From Symsagittifera roscoffensis (lineage: Eukaryota; Xenacoelomorpha; Acoela; Convolutidae), in the NCBI RefSeq assembly GCF_963678635.1, contig NC_087067.1, forward strand, positions 51,638,233 to 51,702,232: a stretch of DNA of 64,000 nucleotides. The letters are read 5' to 3'. The number at the start of each line of letters is the position of its first letter. The first letter of the stretch is position 1. A program made the position numbers and the translations under genes. Below, piece by piece: positions 22,383 to 33,881 of the stretch. The notes under the pieces are model-generated. The model had not been told where the DNA came from, searched no databases, and saw only the letters and a list, made by a program, of their open reading frames with translations.

Positions 22383-23850
22383 TTAATAGGGTAATAGGTT
22401 ATTTCGGTGTTGAATAATTTCTTTCTCATTCCTGTCTATCAATTTGTATGTGACATCAGTGGGTTTCTCAATTATTTGGTATGGTCCTTTTTGGAGTGGT
22501 TGTAATTTTTTAGAAATTTCTTCTTGTGTTGTAAAATTGGGAATTAAAACAAATGTTCCTATTTTTAAATTTGTTGCTGGTGTAAAGCGTGAATTAATTT
22601 GGGTATTTACATTTTGACTTTGTAGCATTTTTTTGTTATTTTTTGATATATTTTATTGCGTTTTTTTATCTCTATTTAAAATCCATTTGTTGTGGGTACT
22701 GGAGGCTAATTTTAAAATTTGTGGATGAGGAAAATGGTCTTCATCGTGGGTGTGTAAGGGTAGATTATAACAAATTGAGTCTATGTTTGGTTGACAATAA
22801 CCTTGTGAATTTTTATGGCGTTTGCTGTAACCATTAATGATTTACGTGGTTTTTGGCTGAATATCATTTCGTATGGTGACATTCTTAATGTTGTCGTAAT
22901 TTAAGAATTGTATGAAAGTGGGAATAATTTTACATCTGCTGACCATTCAGTATATCGGGTATCATTTCCATTAATGATACATCTGAGATATTTTTGTAAT
23001 GAACGATTCATACCTTCAATTAACCCATTTGTCCAAGGTGCAAGAGATGTACGTGGTTATTGTTTAACATTATATCAGTGACATAAGGTAATAATTTCGT
23101 TATTAATAAATTCAGTGCCATTATCTGTGACTAAAATTTCGGATAATCCGAATTTAGATAGCCAGTGTTTGTAGAGTGTTGTATATGCATAATAAGCATA
23201 ACAATGGGGTACTGGGTTAAGTGCTACAGAGTTTGTAAATGCATCAACTATTACCATTACATATGAGTTTTCTTCTGAAGATGGTGAAATTGGTCCTTTT
23301 GTAACAAATGATATTCTGTGATTAAAATAAAGACTTTGTCCTTTAAAATCTTTTTGTTTCAGCGATTTGTTTTTGATTTGGATAGGGTTTAGTTAATTGG
23401 CATATTATACAATTGTTGCATAATACTTTTATCCAAGTTGGTGCATTAGGGAAATAAAAATTTGGTATAAAACTTGAAAAGGTTTTTTCTGATCCGGAAT
23501 GTCTTTTTGTTTTTAAGGTGTGGGAACTGTTGATTGCGATTAGCGTTATACTTAAAGGTAGACATGGTACTTTAAAATCAGGTGTTTGGTATTCTAGAAT
23601 GTCTGTGTTTTCATTTATTGTGGTGTTTTTAAATATTCTGAAGTATCTAAGGAGTGTTTTGTTTCCTAAGATTGTAGTATCAGCTTTTGTTGGCTTTGTC
23701 TTGTATTTGTGCCATGATTTTAGCTGTCTGATGACGGAATCAAGGTTTTGATATTTCCGTAAGACTTCGAGTGTAATTTTTTTTGTCATTGGTAGAAAAA
23801 TATTTTCTCTTTCGACTTTTTGATAGGGGTATTGTATCAAGTGGGTCATG
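22383..23850 (-). pseudogene. pol: G2-A integrase
   Basis: Reading leftwards: an HHCC finger around 23,540-23,390 (HSGSEKTFSS, then CNNCIICQL); the DDE core with MVIVDAFTNSVALNP at 23257 and the VTDNGTEFINN segment near 23,130; and a C-terminal GPY/F module (LKIGTFVLIPNF, KKLQPLQKGPYQII) at about 22,575-22,470. This is the layout of Ty3/Gypsy integrases carrying the GPY/F module. Fossil; broken. Confidence 0.85.
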
Positions 23851-24259
23851 GAGATTAAAAACTTGGTTTATTGTGTATTTTGAATCATTTGGTAACGGTC
23901 CTGATAGACTTATGGTATCAGTTAGATTTTCCTTTTCTAATGAAGGGAATGGGTCCTTTTCATGTGGCTGTTGTTTAAGTCATTTTTGTTGAGTACTATT
24001 TTTAATCCAATGTGATTATGGAATTGGTTTAAATGTAGATGTACCTAATAAATCAACTTCATAATGGTTGTTTTGACAATTTAAGTAGAGTGAAAAATGT
24101 TTTAGATTGTTTTTTTGGGATTGTTCTATGTCAGTTGTTACTGCATATTTACATTCTAAACACGGTGAAGTTTCATCTTTGGCGAGATAAAATTTTATTT
24201 TTTGTGGTATTTCAACTGTTGTTTTTCTTGTTAATAATTGTCGTGGTGTATTTCTACTG

Positions 24260-24810
24260 AGGGTATCAGGTAGTGCAAGGTTTTTTCCTGCTATCCATAC
24301 TATGTGTTAGTTTGGAAATTTGTTAATGATTAGTTGAAATTTATAAACTCTATGAATTGGATTTGATTTTTGTGTAAAAAGAAATATCATAGGTTTATGG
24401 TCTGTAAACAAAACTGTTGGATGTTTGGATTCAAGTATCAAAAACTCATATTCTGTTAAGGTGTGTATGATAGCTGTGCACTCTCTCATAAGGGAAGAGA
24501 GTCGTAGTTCAGCTTGTGTAAATAGGCGAGAGTTAGCTGAAAAAAGATTCATTCTATTTTTTCCACTGTGGGATTGTAAAAATGCTGCTCCGATGCCAAA
24601 ATTTGAAGCATCGCACATTGCATAGAATGGTTGATTTTGATCTGGGATTGTGTTTAAAATTTGTTCAGTGAGAAATTTTTGGATTTTGTCAAATCGTGTT
24701 TGGTGTTCTGTTGACCATTCAAAATTATTTTGTTCTCTAAGAATATTATAGAATGGTCTTAAGTATAATTGCTTTTTATATACGTATTTACTTAAGAAAT
24801 TTAACATTCC
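24260..24810 (-). pseudogene. pol: G2-A RNase H domain
   Basis: The motif PFYAMCDASNFGIGAAFLQ (about 24,640-24,580), then SANSRLFTQAELRLSSLMRE with the catalytic Glu, then VLFTDHKPMIFLF, and finally DTLSRNTP, form the standard Gypsy RNase H order. It is highly similar to copy B. Fossil; broken. Confidence 0.85.
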
Positions 24811-24899
24811 TAGAAATTCTTGTATTTTCTTTTTATTTGTTGGTGGTTGAAATTTTTGAATTGCGTCAAATCGCGATTTCAGTGGTGATATAGTATCTT

Positions 24900-25620
24900 T
24901 TTCTATGATGTGTCCAAGAAACTTTACGCGTGTTTAGAAAAAATGTGATTTATTTGGGGCTGCTTTCATGTTTTCGTTTTGTAGAATTTGCTGATATTTT
25001 TTTAGAACTATGAACATTTCATCGTTTGTTTGTGATTGCATTTTTACTAAGTATGAGTGGTCTAAACGTTTTACTCATAAAGGCTGAGAAAGCTGCTGGT
25101 CCTATGGATATACCATAGAATAATCTATTCAATTCGTATTGTTGATTTCCAATAACGAATTGTCTTAATCGTCGTGATTGTTCATCTAGTGGCATTTGGT
25201 TATATACACTATTCATGTCTGCGGTTGTGAAATTTTTACCGTTTATTTTTGTTAAAATTACTTGAATTGTTTCTATTGGCCAATTACATTTGGAGTCATC
25301 AATTGGTGAATTGAGATATCTAGCATCTAGAACTATTTTTAATGATTCTCCTTTGGCAAGGATAATAACAGGGTTAATAAAGGTGTTTCCTTTCGGTTGT
25401 TCTATTTATTTACTGGGGATATAATTTTGTATTGTTCTAGAATGTCAAGTAGTCTATTGATTTTGTCATGTAAATGAATTGGTACTTTACCTGCTCGTTG
25501 TTTTTTGAAAACTGCGTTAGGTTTCAAGTGTAATTGTAGTGGTGAATTTATTTTTCCGACGTCAAACTTGGTGTTGCATAAACTATTGGGTATTTTAAAA
25601 GTAAATCGGCTAATTTATCA
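24900..25620 (-). pseudogene. pol: G2-A reverse transcriptase
   Basis: The segments KLVVLDARYLNS-like near 25,340, MNSVYNQMPLDEQSRRLRQF (25216 leftwards), NRLFYGISIGPAAFSAFMSK, and the palm region with the catalytic loop match the RT of copy B. The spacing fits the Ty3/Gypsy RT. Fossil; broken. Confidence 0.85.
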
Positions 25621-26700
25621 ATTCATTTTTTTGTTAATTGGGAGTGTTGAAAATTGAACATTGTTAAGAATTTTTGTTGATGTTCTGTATAGCGTGATAT
25701 TTTGAAGGTTGGTTTCAAATAAAGTGTTACTGTGAAATAGTCTGTGTTCCTTTTTTCATTAATTCTTATATTATTTATTGATAGTTCTTCATCGAGGATT
25801 GTTGACTGACATTTATCTAATAGTTGTAGTACATTATTCACTCTGCATGCTACTTCTCTTGTAGAAGAAGTTGTTGCATTAGTTTTGCAATATTCTAAGA
25901 GTCCTAAGGCTAAGGTGATTTTGTATGGTGAACTGTTATACACGTGTAGAGAAATAATATCGGAAATTGAGTTTTTCATGTATTTTATGGATGAAATTGT
26001 TACTCTAAAAAATTTGTGCATTGGTCTAAATTCAAAGTCTGACATAAAGAGATGTTGTCTATTTTGATTTTTGTCGTATTGATGAACTTGTTTAATTGAA
26101 AATTCTTAAATAAAACCTGAGAGTGGTTTGAGATGTTATCTTTCTTTATTATAGATTGGGTAAAATTTTGAAAAAATTGGTGGTTGTTTGTTCATGCTTT
26201 GGAAGAACGTTGAAGCGGTATTTTGCATTCTTGTATATCTATCTTTTATATTTATTTTACTATCTAATATATTAATAGTTGGTTTATACTTTGTGATGAA
26301 CGGAAGTCCAATAATTTTGTTTTTTATATCTGTGATATAGAATATCTGTTTAAATGGTTTATTGATAAGTTTATTCTGCTCCATTGTTTTAGTGGGAACA
26401 AGGAAAAGTTGAATTTTTCCATAATTTGTTAGGGTTGAGCCTTGGGCTGTTTCTAGTCTACTTGTTGTTTTTATTAGTGTTATCCTTGGGTGTAAGATTT
26501 TGATTTCATTTCAAGTTGGAATAAAAATGATATTTGATTCTGCTTCACATTTTGGACTTTCTAAAAGACAGGGTATTGTCCAAATTGTTTCCTGTGGTGG
26601 TTTTTTTGGTGTATTCTGGTCAATGTGATTTGTACTAGAACATGGTGTTTGTTCTTTTTCAGGTTGTTGTGATATTATTTCTTTTTTACTATTTGTTCTA
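25620..26700 (-). pseudogene. G2-A protease and protease-RT linker
   Basis: The region about 26,540-26,130 matches the B protease segment, including NKPFKQIFYITDIKNKIIGL (near 26,370) and the PTINILDSKINIKD stretch that ends the retropepsin fold. About 26,045-25,620 (FRPMHKFFRVTISSIKYMKN and onwards) is a linker conserved with B. Fossil; broken. Confidence 0.7.
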
Positions 26701-26879
26701 TTGGTGTGTTATTACTTTTAGGTCTAGTGTGATAATTTAAAAGTAATTCCAAATGATTTTCCTAAATTTGTGAATGAAAAGGTTATTCGTATGTAACAGA
26801 TTCATAATCATTTTCAACTTCTATCATGTTGACTTAAAGTGTGTTTTCTCTATCGCTGTCACTATCTGTGGATTCTTAA

Positions 26880-29800
26880 TTTATGTGGTTTGATTGTAAC
26901 TCAGTAGTCTCTGTGTTTTCAATACCAGGGGTGTCTGAAATTGTTTCATCAGTTGTTTGTACTTGATTTATTTGTCTCTGATGTTTTGGTGTGTTACTTC
27001 TATATTTGTTTTGAGAATCTGGATAACGTGTGTTATTTCTATGAGGTGATTGAAAGTAGTTTCTTTGTCTATTGTTATAGTTTGAATTCCTATTTTGTGA
27101 ATTATCTCGTGATCTATTTTGATAATTGTTGTAATGGATCTTTGGTGATTTGATCTGTTGTTTGAATAACCTCATTATCGATTATTATATTGCTGATTTA
27201 GATTATTTGAATAACTTCTGTTCCTATTGTTGGAATAATTTCTATATCTAATGTATGATGAGTTTCTTGATCTATCATTTGAATAGTGTCTATTCCTGGG
27301 ATGTGAATGGGAACTGGTATCAAACGAATTTTTCTGTCCGTTTGAGTTTGAACGCAAATAACTATTTCGATAATAGTTATTTCTACTGTGTGATCGACTA
27401 TATCAGTTTTGTGAGGGATTTCGTGAATTTCTTTGATTTGGTGATCTACCTCTGTAGTTAGAATTGTAATGTGAATGATTTCTTGAATGATTTGAGCTAT
27501 TTGGTAGTGGTTTTCCAGAGCTGTTGTTGCTATGAATAATTTTGTTTGGTAAATTTTGATCTTTCTTCATGTATTGATAGAATGATTTATTTGGTTCTTT
27601 GTACTTTTATGGTTTATTTTGATTGTCTTGCTGTTTCTGTCTGCATTCAGCAATACTGTGTCCGTATCTTCGGCAACAGTTAAACGTTTTTTTAAATGAT
27701 GGTTTACCTTTAAAATTTGGGTTTTCCTCCTATATTTTCAGAATTTCAGTGATTTTTTGGATAAATATGTGTCTGAATTATGTATATTGTTTATTTGTGT
27801 TGTGGTTTGAATATTATTGACGAATTGTATTTTGAAATTTTATGGTTCTTCTAGTTTTATAGTGGTTTCTGCTTGTTCTAGTTTATCTACTAGTTTTCTG
27901 AAATCTAGATCTGGTTCTCGAATTGAGGAAGGATGTGATACTCTCTTTTTAATTGCTATTTTTCGTAATTGAGGTGTTAGGGTCATCATTAAAATTTCTG
28001 TTATTTTTGTGTTTTTATAATCATGAGTATTTAGTGAGTATGCTTTTTGGACTAGTGTTTCGATCCTTACTGCTAATTGTTTGATCGTTTCATATGGTAG
28101 TCTACGAATTTCATTACATAAGACTCTTTGATGTTGTTTGTTTCTTTCTGAATGAAACATTTTTGAAAATTCTTGTGTGAATCTTTTCCAATCTGATTTT
28201 ATTTCTTTAGGTAGAACTGAATACCATTTTTGAGCTGCGTCATCAAGTGTGGTTTGTATTAACGCTGTGCGTCTATGTATCCAATTTGCTGTGACTGCAT
28301 TTAAATAATCTTCTACAGAATATTCAGGATCTGTGCCAGTGAATACCATCAATGGCTTGTTTTATTGTATTGATGATCCACCCATGAGGTATGGATTCAT
28401 AGTCATCTGTAGTGATTCTGCGGTGTTTGGCATTTGTGAAAGATTTGTGAGTTGACTTTTTGTGATTTCGTGTTGCTGTAAAAAATAGGGTAGTGGGATT
28501 TCATTTTGCATTTGTGTTGGTTGATAAAAATCTGTGTTTGCTGGGTTTTGCCTTTGTATTGGTTGATACGATGGTGTATAGGTTGGGTGTTGCGTTTGCA
28601 ACGGTTGGTGATTTTGTGTACCAGCTGAGTTTTGTGGATAAAATTTTGTATTTTGGGATGATTGATTCGGTTGAGGTGGTTTTGCACGGTTTTTTGTGTA
28701 TATGGTGCAAAAATATCTGGTTGATAATGATCATCATCATCTGATGAAAAGTAATTAGGTGTATAGTAAGGTGTATTGTGTTTACCTTGGTTTTGTTCAT
28801 TATTTCTATTTTGTTGGAAAAATGGATAGTTTTCACTTTGGTCTTGTGAAATACGTGGGTAATCATGAGAGTTTACTGTAGCTTTTGTTGGTTGTCGACA
28901 ATTTTGTTTTTGTGAAAACAAATGATTCTGATTATTTGGACGAAAGGATTTAGACGTTTGTGATCTATTTACATAGTTATAATTGTGTTCTGCAAAGTTG
29001 TTTCTAGTAAATGTTCTTCGTTTTTGTCTCGGTTTCATAATTGGTCTAAATGGTTGACAGCTTACGTGCGGGTATCTTGGTTCAATGGTGGGTTTAATCG
29101 TAGATTGTAGTGTTACTTGTGGTAAAATTGGGTTTTTGGTTTTGGAGTTGTAAGATTTGGATGTATTGGTGAAATACTTTGTTGTGCTGTTGTTACTATT
29201 GTGGTAACTACTTCTTCATTTGTGAGATGTGATGATGTTTGAATATCTTGTTGTGTAAGATTCCTAAATCCATTTAGATTTTCTTGTTGTATAGCAGTTG
29301 AATTTAATGTATTGTTTCGTGTTCTATAGGGTAGAAATGAATTACAGTTTAAAGGTGTCGCATCAGTTTTGAGTGGGTATATCTTAAAATAATCTTTGTG
29401 AATAGTTATTGTGCTAATGGTTTGACTTGAAATATCTGTTGGCATGTTGGTATGTTAATAAATAATGGATGAGACCATTCAGAGTCCCAAAGATAATCTG
29501 AATATTTTGCTAATGCTGTATCATCTGTTGAATTTTGGGGTCTGAAATTTTTTCTTGCTGGTGAGATTAAATCAAGATTATGTGTGAAATAATCTATGAT
29601 GAACCATGCTAAGATTTTTGTAAAACGTGTTTATCATTTTGTGAAACGTCATTGCTGGTTAAATTTTCACGGATTGTATTTAAATATTCAGTAAATATCG
29701 TGATTTCATGTCTTACAGTTGTATGTTTTGATGCTTGAACTGGTGAAGTTCCTTGAGATACTGGTTTTTCTATTATAGATAAATAGCTATAAACTATTCG

Positions 29801-30190
29801 AAATACTTCGTTAGTAAATATTGAGTTTGCTCTTTGTGAATTTTGGTGTTGTATATTTTTTAAATATTCTGTGAATACTTTTGAAAATTCTATATCTACG
29901 TCATCTGTTTGAAGTAGATACTTACCATGAAATGTTCTTGGGCTCTGTAATTCTATGGTATAGATTCCGTACTGTTGTGATGGTGTACATACTTCTTTGA
30001 GGTAGTGGTCGACAATTTGTCTTTTTATTTTTACTTCTGCAAATTCTGCTCTGCTTGGGCTAATTCCTTTTTCAAATAATTTTGCTATTAAGTTTTGACA
30101 AAATTTTGTTTGTCCTCTATCATCAGTGAGGGAAGTGATGATAAATGAGAGGATAGAGTTTTCATCTTCACTTTCTTCATTCGTACTCAT
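26880..30190 (-). pseudogene. gag: G2-A gag region
   Basis: It starts at MSTNEESEDENSILSFIITS (30190) with a folded N-terminal domain to about 29,610. A long Asn/Gln/Pro-rich linker (about 29,450-28,360) follows. The capsid-like segment is at 28,352-27,840 (HRRTALIQTTLDDAAQKWYS, WKRFTQEFSKMF, ending TIKLEEP). A zinc-knuckle region (RRYGHSIAEC) is near 27,690-27,640. Last come Asn/Arg/Ser/Tyr-rich repeats (about 27,540-26,880), which are likely RNA-binding. It is unusually long for a Gypsy gag. Fossil; broken. Confidence 0.8.
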
Positions 30191-30232
30191 TTTTGTGCTT
30201 TATGACTGTCAATTTGTAACTTTCAATGTGTT

Positions 30233-30760
30233 TTATTGCTTGATTCCAATTGTATATATTCGTACTGGTTTGTTTTTGTATGAGTTTTTTATTCTTCTTT
30301 TTCCTTGTATTGATGAACGTGACGTGACTTCAGAGTCAAAAAAATATACTGGATAATTAACTGGGTATTTCTTATTTATTGAGTTTTTTAATCTATAAAG
30401 TTCTTGTAAATGACTTGTTTCTGATTCGGAAAATGCGTTTCTTTGTTTTGAAAATTTTTTTCGTGTATTTTGTCTTTGTTTGCATAAAATTTTTTGTTTG
30501 ATTGTTTGTCGTTTGGTTCTAATATATCCTGTTGACTGTCTGTGTGGAGTGATTACGAGATCATATTTTTCGTTGTTTATTTCACAGTTGTGTAATATGA
30601 TTGTTTGTTTATTTCCCAAATTGCATAGTGACATAGGGTTTAGGATGATGGATGCAATATTTGGATTAGTGATTTTTAAAGTGCTTAAACTATTAGACCT
30701 TACAATTTTATGGGTAAGCTTAGCTTGGGTCTTGTTTTTTAGGGTTGGAGAGAAAAGCAT
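30233..30760 (-). pseudogene. G2-A ORF0: basic protein upstream of gag
   Basis: About 175 codons lie between the leader and gag, on the gag strand. The middle is strongly basic (GYIRTKRQTIKQKILCKQRQ, then NTRKKFSKQRNAFSES), and the C-terminus is also basic (GKRRIKNSYKNK). Copy B carries a related frame at the same place, so it is a family feature. The function is unknown; an arginine-rich stretch is compatible with RNA binding or nuclear import, which is inference only. Fossil. Confidence 0.6.
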
Positions 30761-32116
30761 ATATAGATTCCGAAGAATGATTGTTACTTTCTCGTGGCTA
30801 ATCTAAGTTAAGGTGTTAACTTAATTAATCTTACTTAGGAGTAATGATTGTGATCAAGGGTTGGAGAATAGTAAATCGATTCACAAAGTTCAGGTATAAT
30901 TAGAGCACAAGTAGTTCGCTAGAAAGTATTTTAAACTTACTAAGTTTAAGTAATATCCTGGGTGAAGTAAGAGGGGGGATTAAGTGAAGGATGAATAACC
31001 GAAGTTCTTCACTGTTTATCCTAATTAGAATGGTTAATTATATTGAAAATTTTTGTTAATCCTAGGTCGTAGAAAGGGTTGGATAGTGAATTGACGTTTT
31101 AGGTCGTTAGACACTATGTTAATGTTTGGGGGAGAACAAAATTGTTCTATTTGATCCAAGGATAAGCCTTGATGAGCAAGATATAAATTAATGATATAAA
31201 ATTTAATTGGTATAAAATGATATGGAGATCCAAGGAAAGCCTTGATGATTTATTTAGTTTAAAACGTTTAATTTAGATAGAAGTAAAAATTAGAATATAG
31301 GCCTTTATAAAGTAATTTAAAGTTTTAATTGATAGAAAGGTTTAGTTTTTGATGATGTTAGTGTTTTATGATTTGCTTGTTATGTATAAGTGATGAAGCT
31401 GAGATGAAGGAATGATTTGTATATTACTAACAATTTGTGTATTTATTAACTAATTTATTTTTTAGTTTCAATAAACATTTTTTCAGATATCTTTTCAATT
31501 TACTTACTGCAGTTTTAAGGAAACGATTAGAGATCTTTTTATCAATCTTTATTGTACAATAATAGGTTCAGCGCCTGTAATTATCGGTGAAGAGTTTTCT
31601 TCAACTATACTATGTCTGCAAATTAAAATCTAAATTCTTTGCTAAAAAAACTCTAAATATAAAAGTTTGTGTTGGCTTTTGCCGTAAGACCATTAAATGG
31701 GTAAGTTCCGTTGTAGTCGTATATCGTCTCTTGTCCGAGGTCCTCTTTCAATATCACGGAGTTCTCGTATTGTTCGGAATGACGGCTCTGATCTCTTGAG
31801 TCGTAGAGACATTTCAATTAAATTATTGTCGTATAACATTTTTGTGAATGTTTTGTATATTTTTTAATCTATTTTTTGGTTAATTCTAAGCTATTAAGGT
31901 CTTTATTCGAGACTTATGGTCGCACCAGATGAGTTAGATCATTTTGGTTAACTCATAGAGTAATTTCGGATAGGGTACACCGTCTGCTCGTCACGCTATC
32001 TTATTTTCGGCCGGATAGATTCGTGCAACTTCTTAGTCTAATACCGATCCTAATCTTACTCTTATATCTACTAGCCTCAGTGGTAAAATATCTAATTTAT
32101 CCAATAATAAAATGTA
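30761..32116 (-). promoter_or_regulatory. G2-A 5' leader with conserved hairpins
   Basis: This long untranslated leader aligns with 33882-35515 of B. Conserved stem-loops include GATCCAAGG...CCTTGATGA twice (31227-31249 and 31152-31176), AGAACAAAATTGTTCT (31133-31148), GTGAAG...CTTCAC (about 30983-31012), and an AAACTT...AAGTTT hairpin (about 30940-30960). The segment 31949-32069 is almost identical in B. Confidence 0.65.
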
Positions 32117-32133
32117 GTTTAGATCAAGCTCTA
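32117..32133 (-). promoter_or_regulatory. Primer-binding-like site of G2 copy A
   Basis: On the minus strand TAGAGCTTGATCTAAAC follows directly after the LTR end ...CGAACTCA. It aligns with the sites in B and C. Confidence 0.4.
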
Positions 32134-32173
32134 TGAGTTCGAAGTTTTTCTGCTTTTGTTAACATTCTTTATA

Positions 32174-33864
32174 ACACGTCAACATTCTTTCCTAATTTTA
32201 CATATTGCATTAAAAATACTAACCTCCACGGCATCCTTCGCAACTACGACCCAGTCACCCAAATGTATATATTCTGTCCCATCACGAAGACCTTCAATGA
32301 TGAAGAATCAAGACCCTTCATTATCCCGCATAAATTCATACAACCTATCGAAATAACCATACTAGAGTTTATTCATAATACTAAATAAAACCATAAAATT
32401 TACAATTTAATACAAAACACACCTCATGAATTCGCAGAAGGCACAGAAGAACTAAACACCATCAAGGCACTCCAATTGCTTTGGCCACTGCTACAAACTA
32501 AAAATTTCATACGCATACTAACAACATCAGACTTGATTCACAACATCTTCTTACACGGCTTTTTCTCAGATGAATAAGGTAAGTATGAATTACAAAAATT
32601 TTAACTAATAAATTCAAAATTGTACTACCGATTTTCTATCAATGTTTAATTTATTCTTATAGTCTTTACACCACAATCATCTACAAAAGAGAAAAAAGAC
32701 AAATAAAAATACAAACTTGTTATTTTATAAATAAATTCCTAAATTTTTCGCACTAAATAATGTAGTAAAATTCATACCCAATGTAGTAATTTAATTTATA
32801 AGTTATTTCCCCAAGAAGCAGTAAAATTAGATAAGATGAAAATTTAAGCTTGCGGAGGTTATATATGCTTGAGATGTTTTTATTCCGGTCAATTTCTGCG
32901 TTATAAAACGCCGATTTCTGCGTTATAAAATGCCTTTTTGCGAGCTTTTGAGGAATGCTTCTACATTGCTAAAACCATTGGGCAAAATATGTATGCTTGG
33001 TAAGTTATCCCGCCAATAACATCGACGAGCTAACTTTAGTGATAATTATTCCTTATACTACATAAGTCATAAAATTTACTCACGATAATGATTGCTAGAG
33101 GAGGAAAAAGAAGCGAAGGTTTTTCGAAAATTTTACCAAACATGAGTTTTTCGAAATTATGTTAAAATCTTGGTAGAATTTGTTTTTTTCTTGCCCCAGG
33201 AATCTTTCGAATTTCAAAACTTAAAGAGTTTTTTCTTCTAGTTTTGAGGTAAAACCTCGTCAATTGGTTGCTGCGGGTTGCAACTTTCTGACGGAGGTCT
33301 TTTCTGAGCAGATTTTTTTCGCTCAATTTCCAACTTAGTTAAATTCTTGGAAAAAGATGAACTTTTTGTGGAAATGATTAACACTTTCTCGGCCAAAAGC
33401 AGACATGTTTTAATTCAGTTCGGTTCAAATATTGATCAATATGCGTATCGCCTCTGGCGATCAGCTCCTAAGTTTCATCCACTGTTCATCTCGTATAAAT
33501 TGATTCCAGTTTTTTTTCAAGGCCTGTCCAGTTATCCTTTGTTATGTTTTGCTTTGTTTTGTTTCGACTGTGCTCGACTCGACCTATGTTTCGATTTTCG
33601 TGATCACAATTGGGTATGTTTCGATTCTTTCGACCGAAATTGGGTTTGTTTTGACTTTGTGCTTGACTTAAAATTGCTTCTCGATCAAAGTCGAAACATA
33701 AGTCGAGCACTTCGGCCTGGGAAAAAGCGCTACTCTTATTTCGACCGTTACCAGTCAGCGTGAGAATGAAGTACATGTGTGTAAGTGCAAAAAGAAATGG
33801 GCTGATTTTGAACCACCTCCTTTAACGTATTAACCTAACAAAAGCAGAAAAATTTCGAACTCAT
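32174..33864 (+). repeat. G2-B 5' LTR (left end probably truncated)
   Basis: This is a direct repeat of 50599-52301. Blocks such as CAACATTCTTTCNTAATTTT, GCTTGCGGAGGTTATATATG, TTGGTTGCTGCGGGTTGCAA and GTTTTAATTCAGTTCGGTTC are shared. It ends in CGAACTCA and is followed by a primer-binding-like site. The left end does not show TG and meets the LTR remnant of copy A after a few filler bases. Confidence 0.8.
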
Positions 33865-33881
33865 TGAACCTGATCTAAACT
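33865..33881 (+). promoter_or_regulatory. Primer-binding-like site of G2 copy B
   Basis: TTGAACCTGATCTAAAC lies directly after the LTR end, at the position where Ty3/Gypsy elements bind their tRNA primer. It aligns with the better-preserved TGGAACCTGATCCAAAC of copy C. Confidence 0.5.

Larger units (their letters stand above)
18507..32161 (-). mobile_element. G2 copy A: Ty3/Gypsy element, minus strand
   Basis: Read on the minus strand, from right to left, it has a short LTR remnant (32134-32161), a primer-binding-like site, leader, basic ORF0, gag, protease, RT, RNase H, integrase, small membrane ORF, Pro/Ser/Thr ORF, envelope C-terminal part, and the 3' ORF. The plus strand is conspicuously T-rich and C-poor because the coding strand is A-rich and G-poor. 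Protein similarity to copy B in integrase and RT is about 80-85 percent by eye, so A and B are separate insertions of a diverged family. Fossil; broken, with well over twenty breaks. Confidence 0.85.

Noticed and set aside
28493-28744. Plus-strand frames across copy A
   Set aside because: They are the antisense of the A-rich gag linker; the T-rich strand produces long Phe/Leu/Val-rich shadows.
33347-33763. Plus-strand frame of 138 codons within the G2-B left LTR
   Set aside because: It is repeated in the right LTR without the same continuity, has low-complexity CFDF-type repeats, and shows no known motif; LTR sequence explains it.
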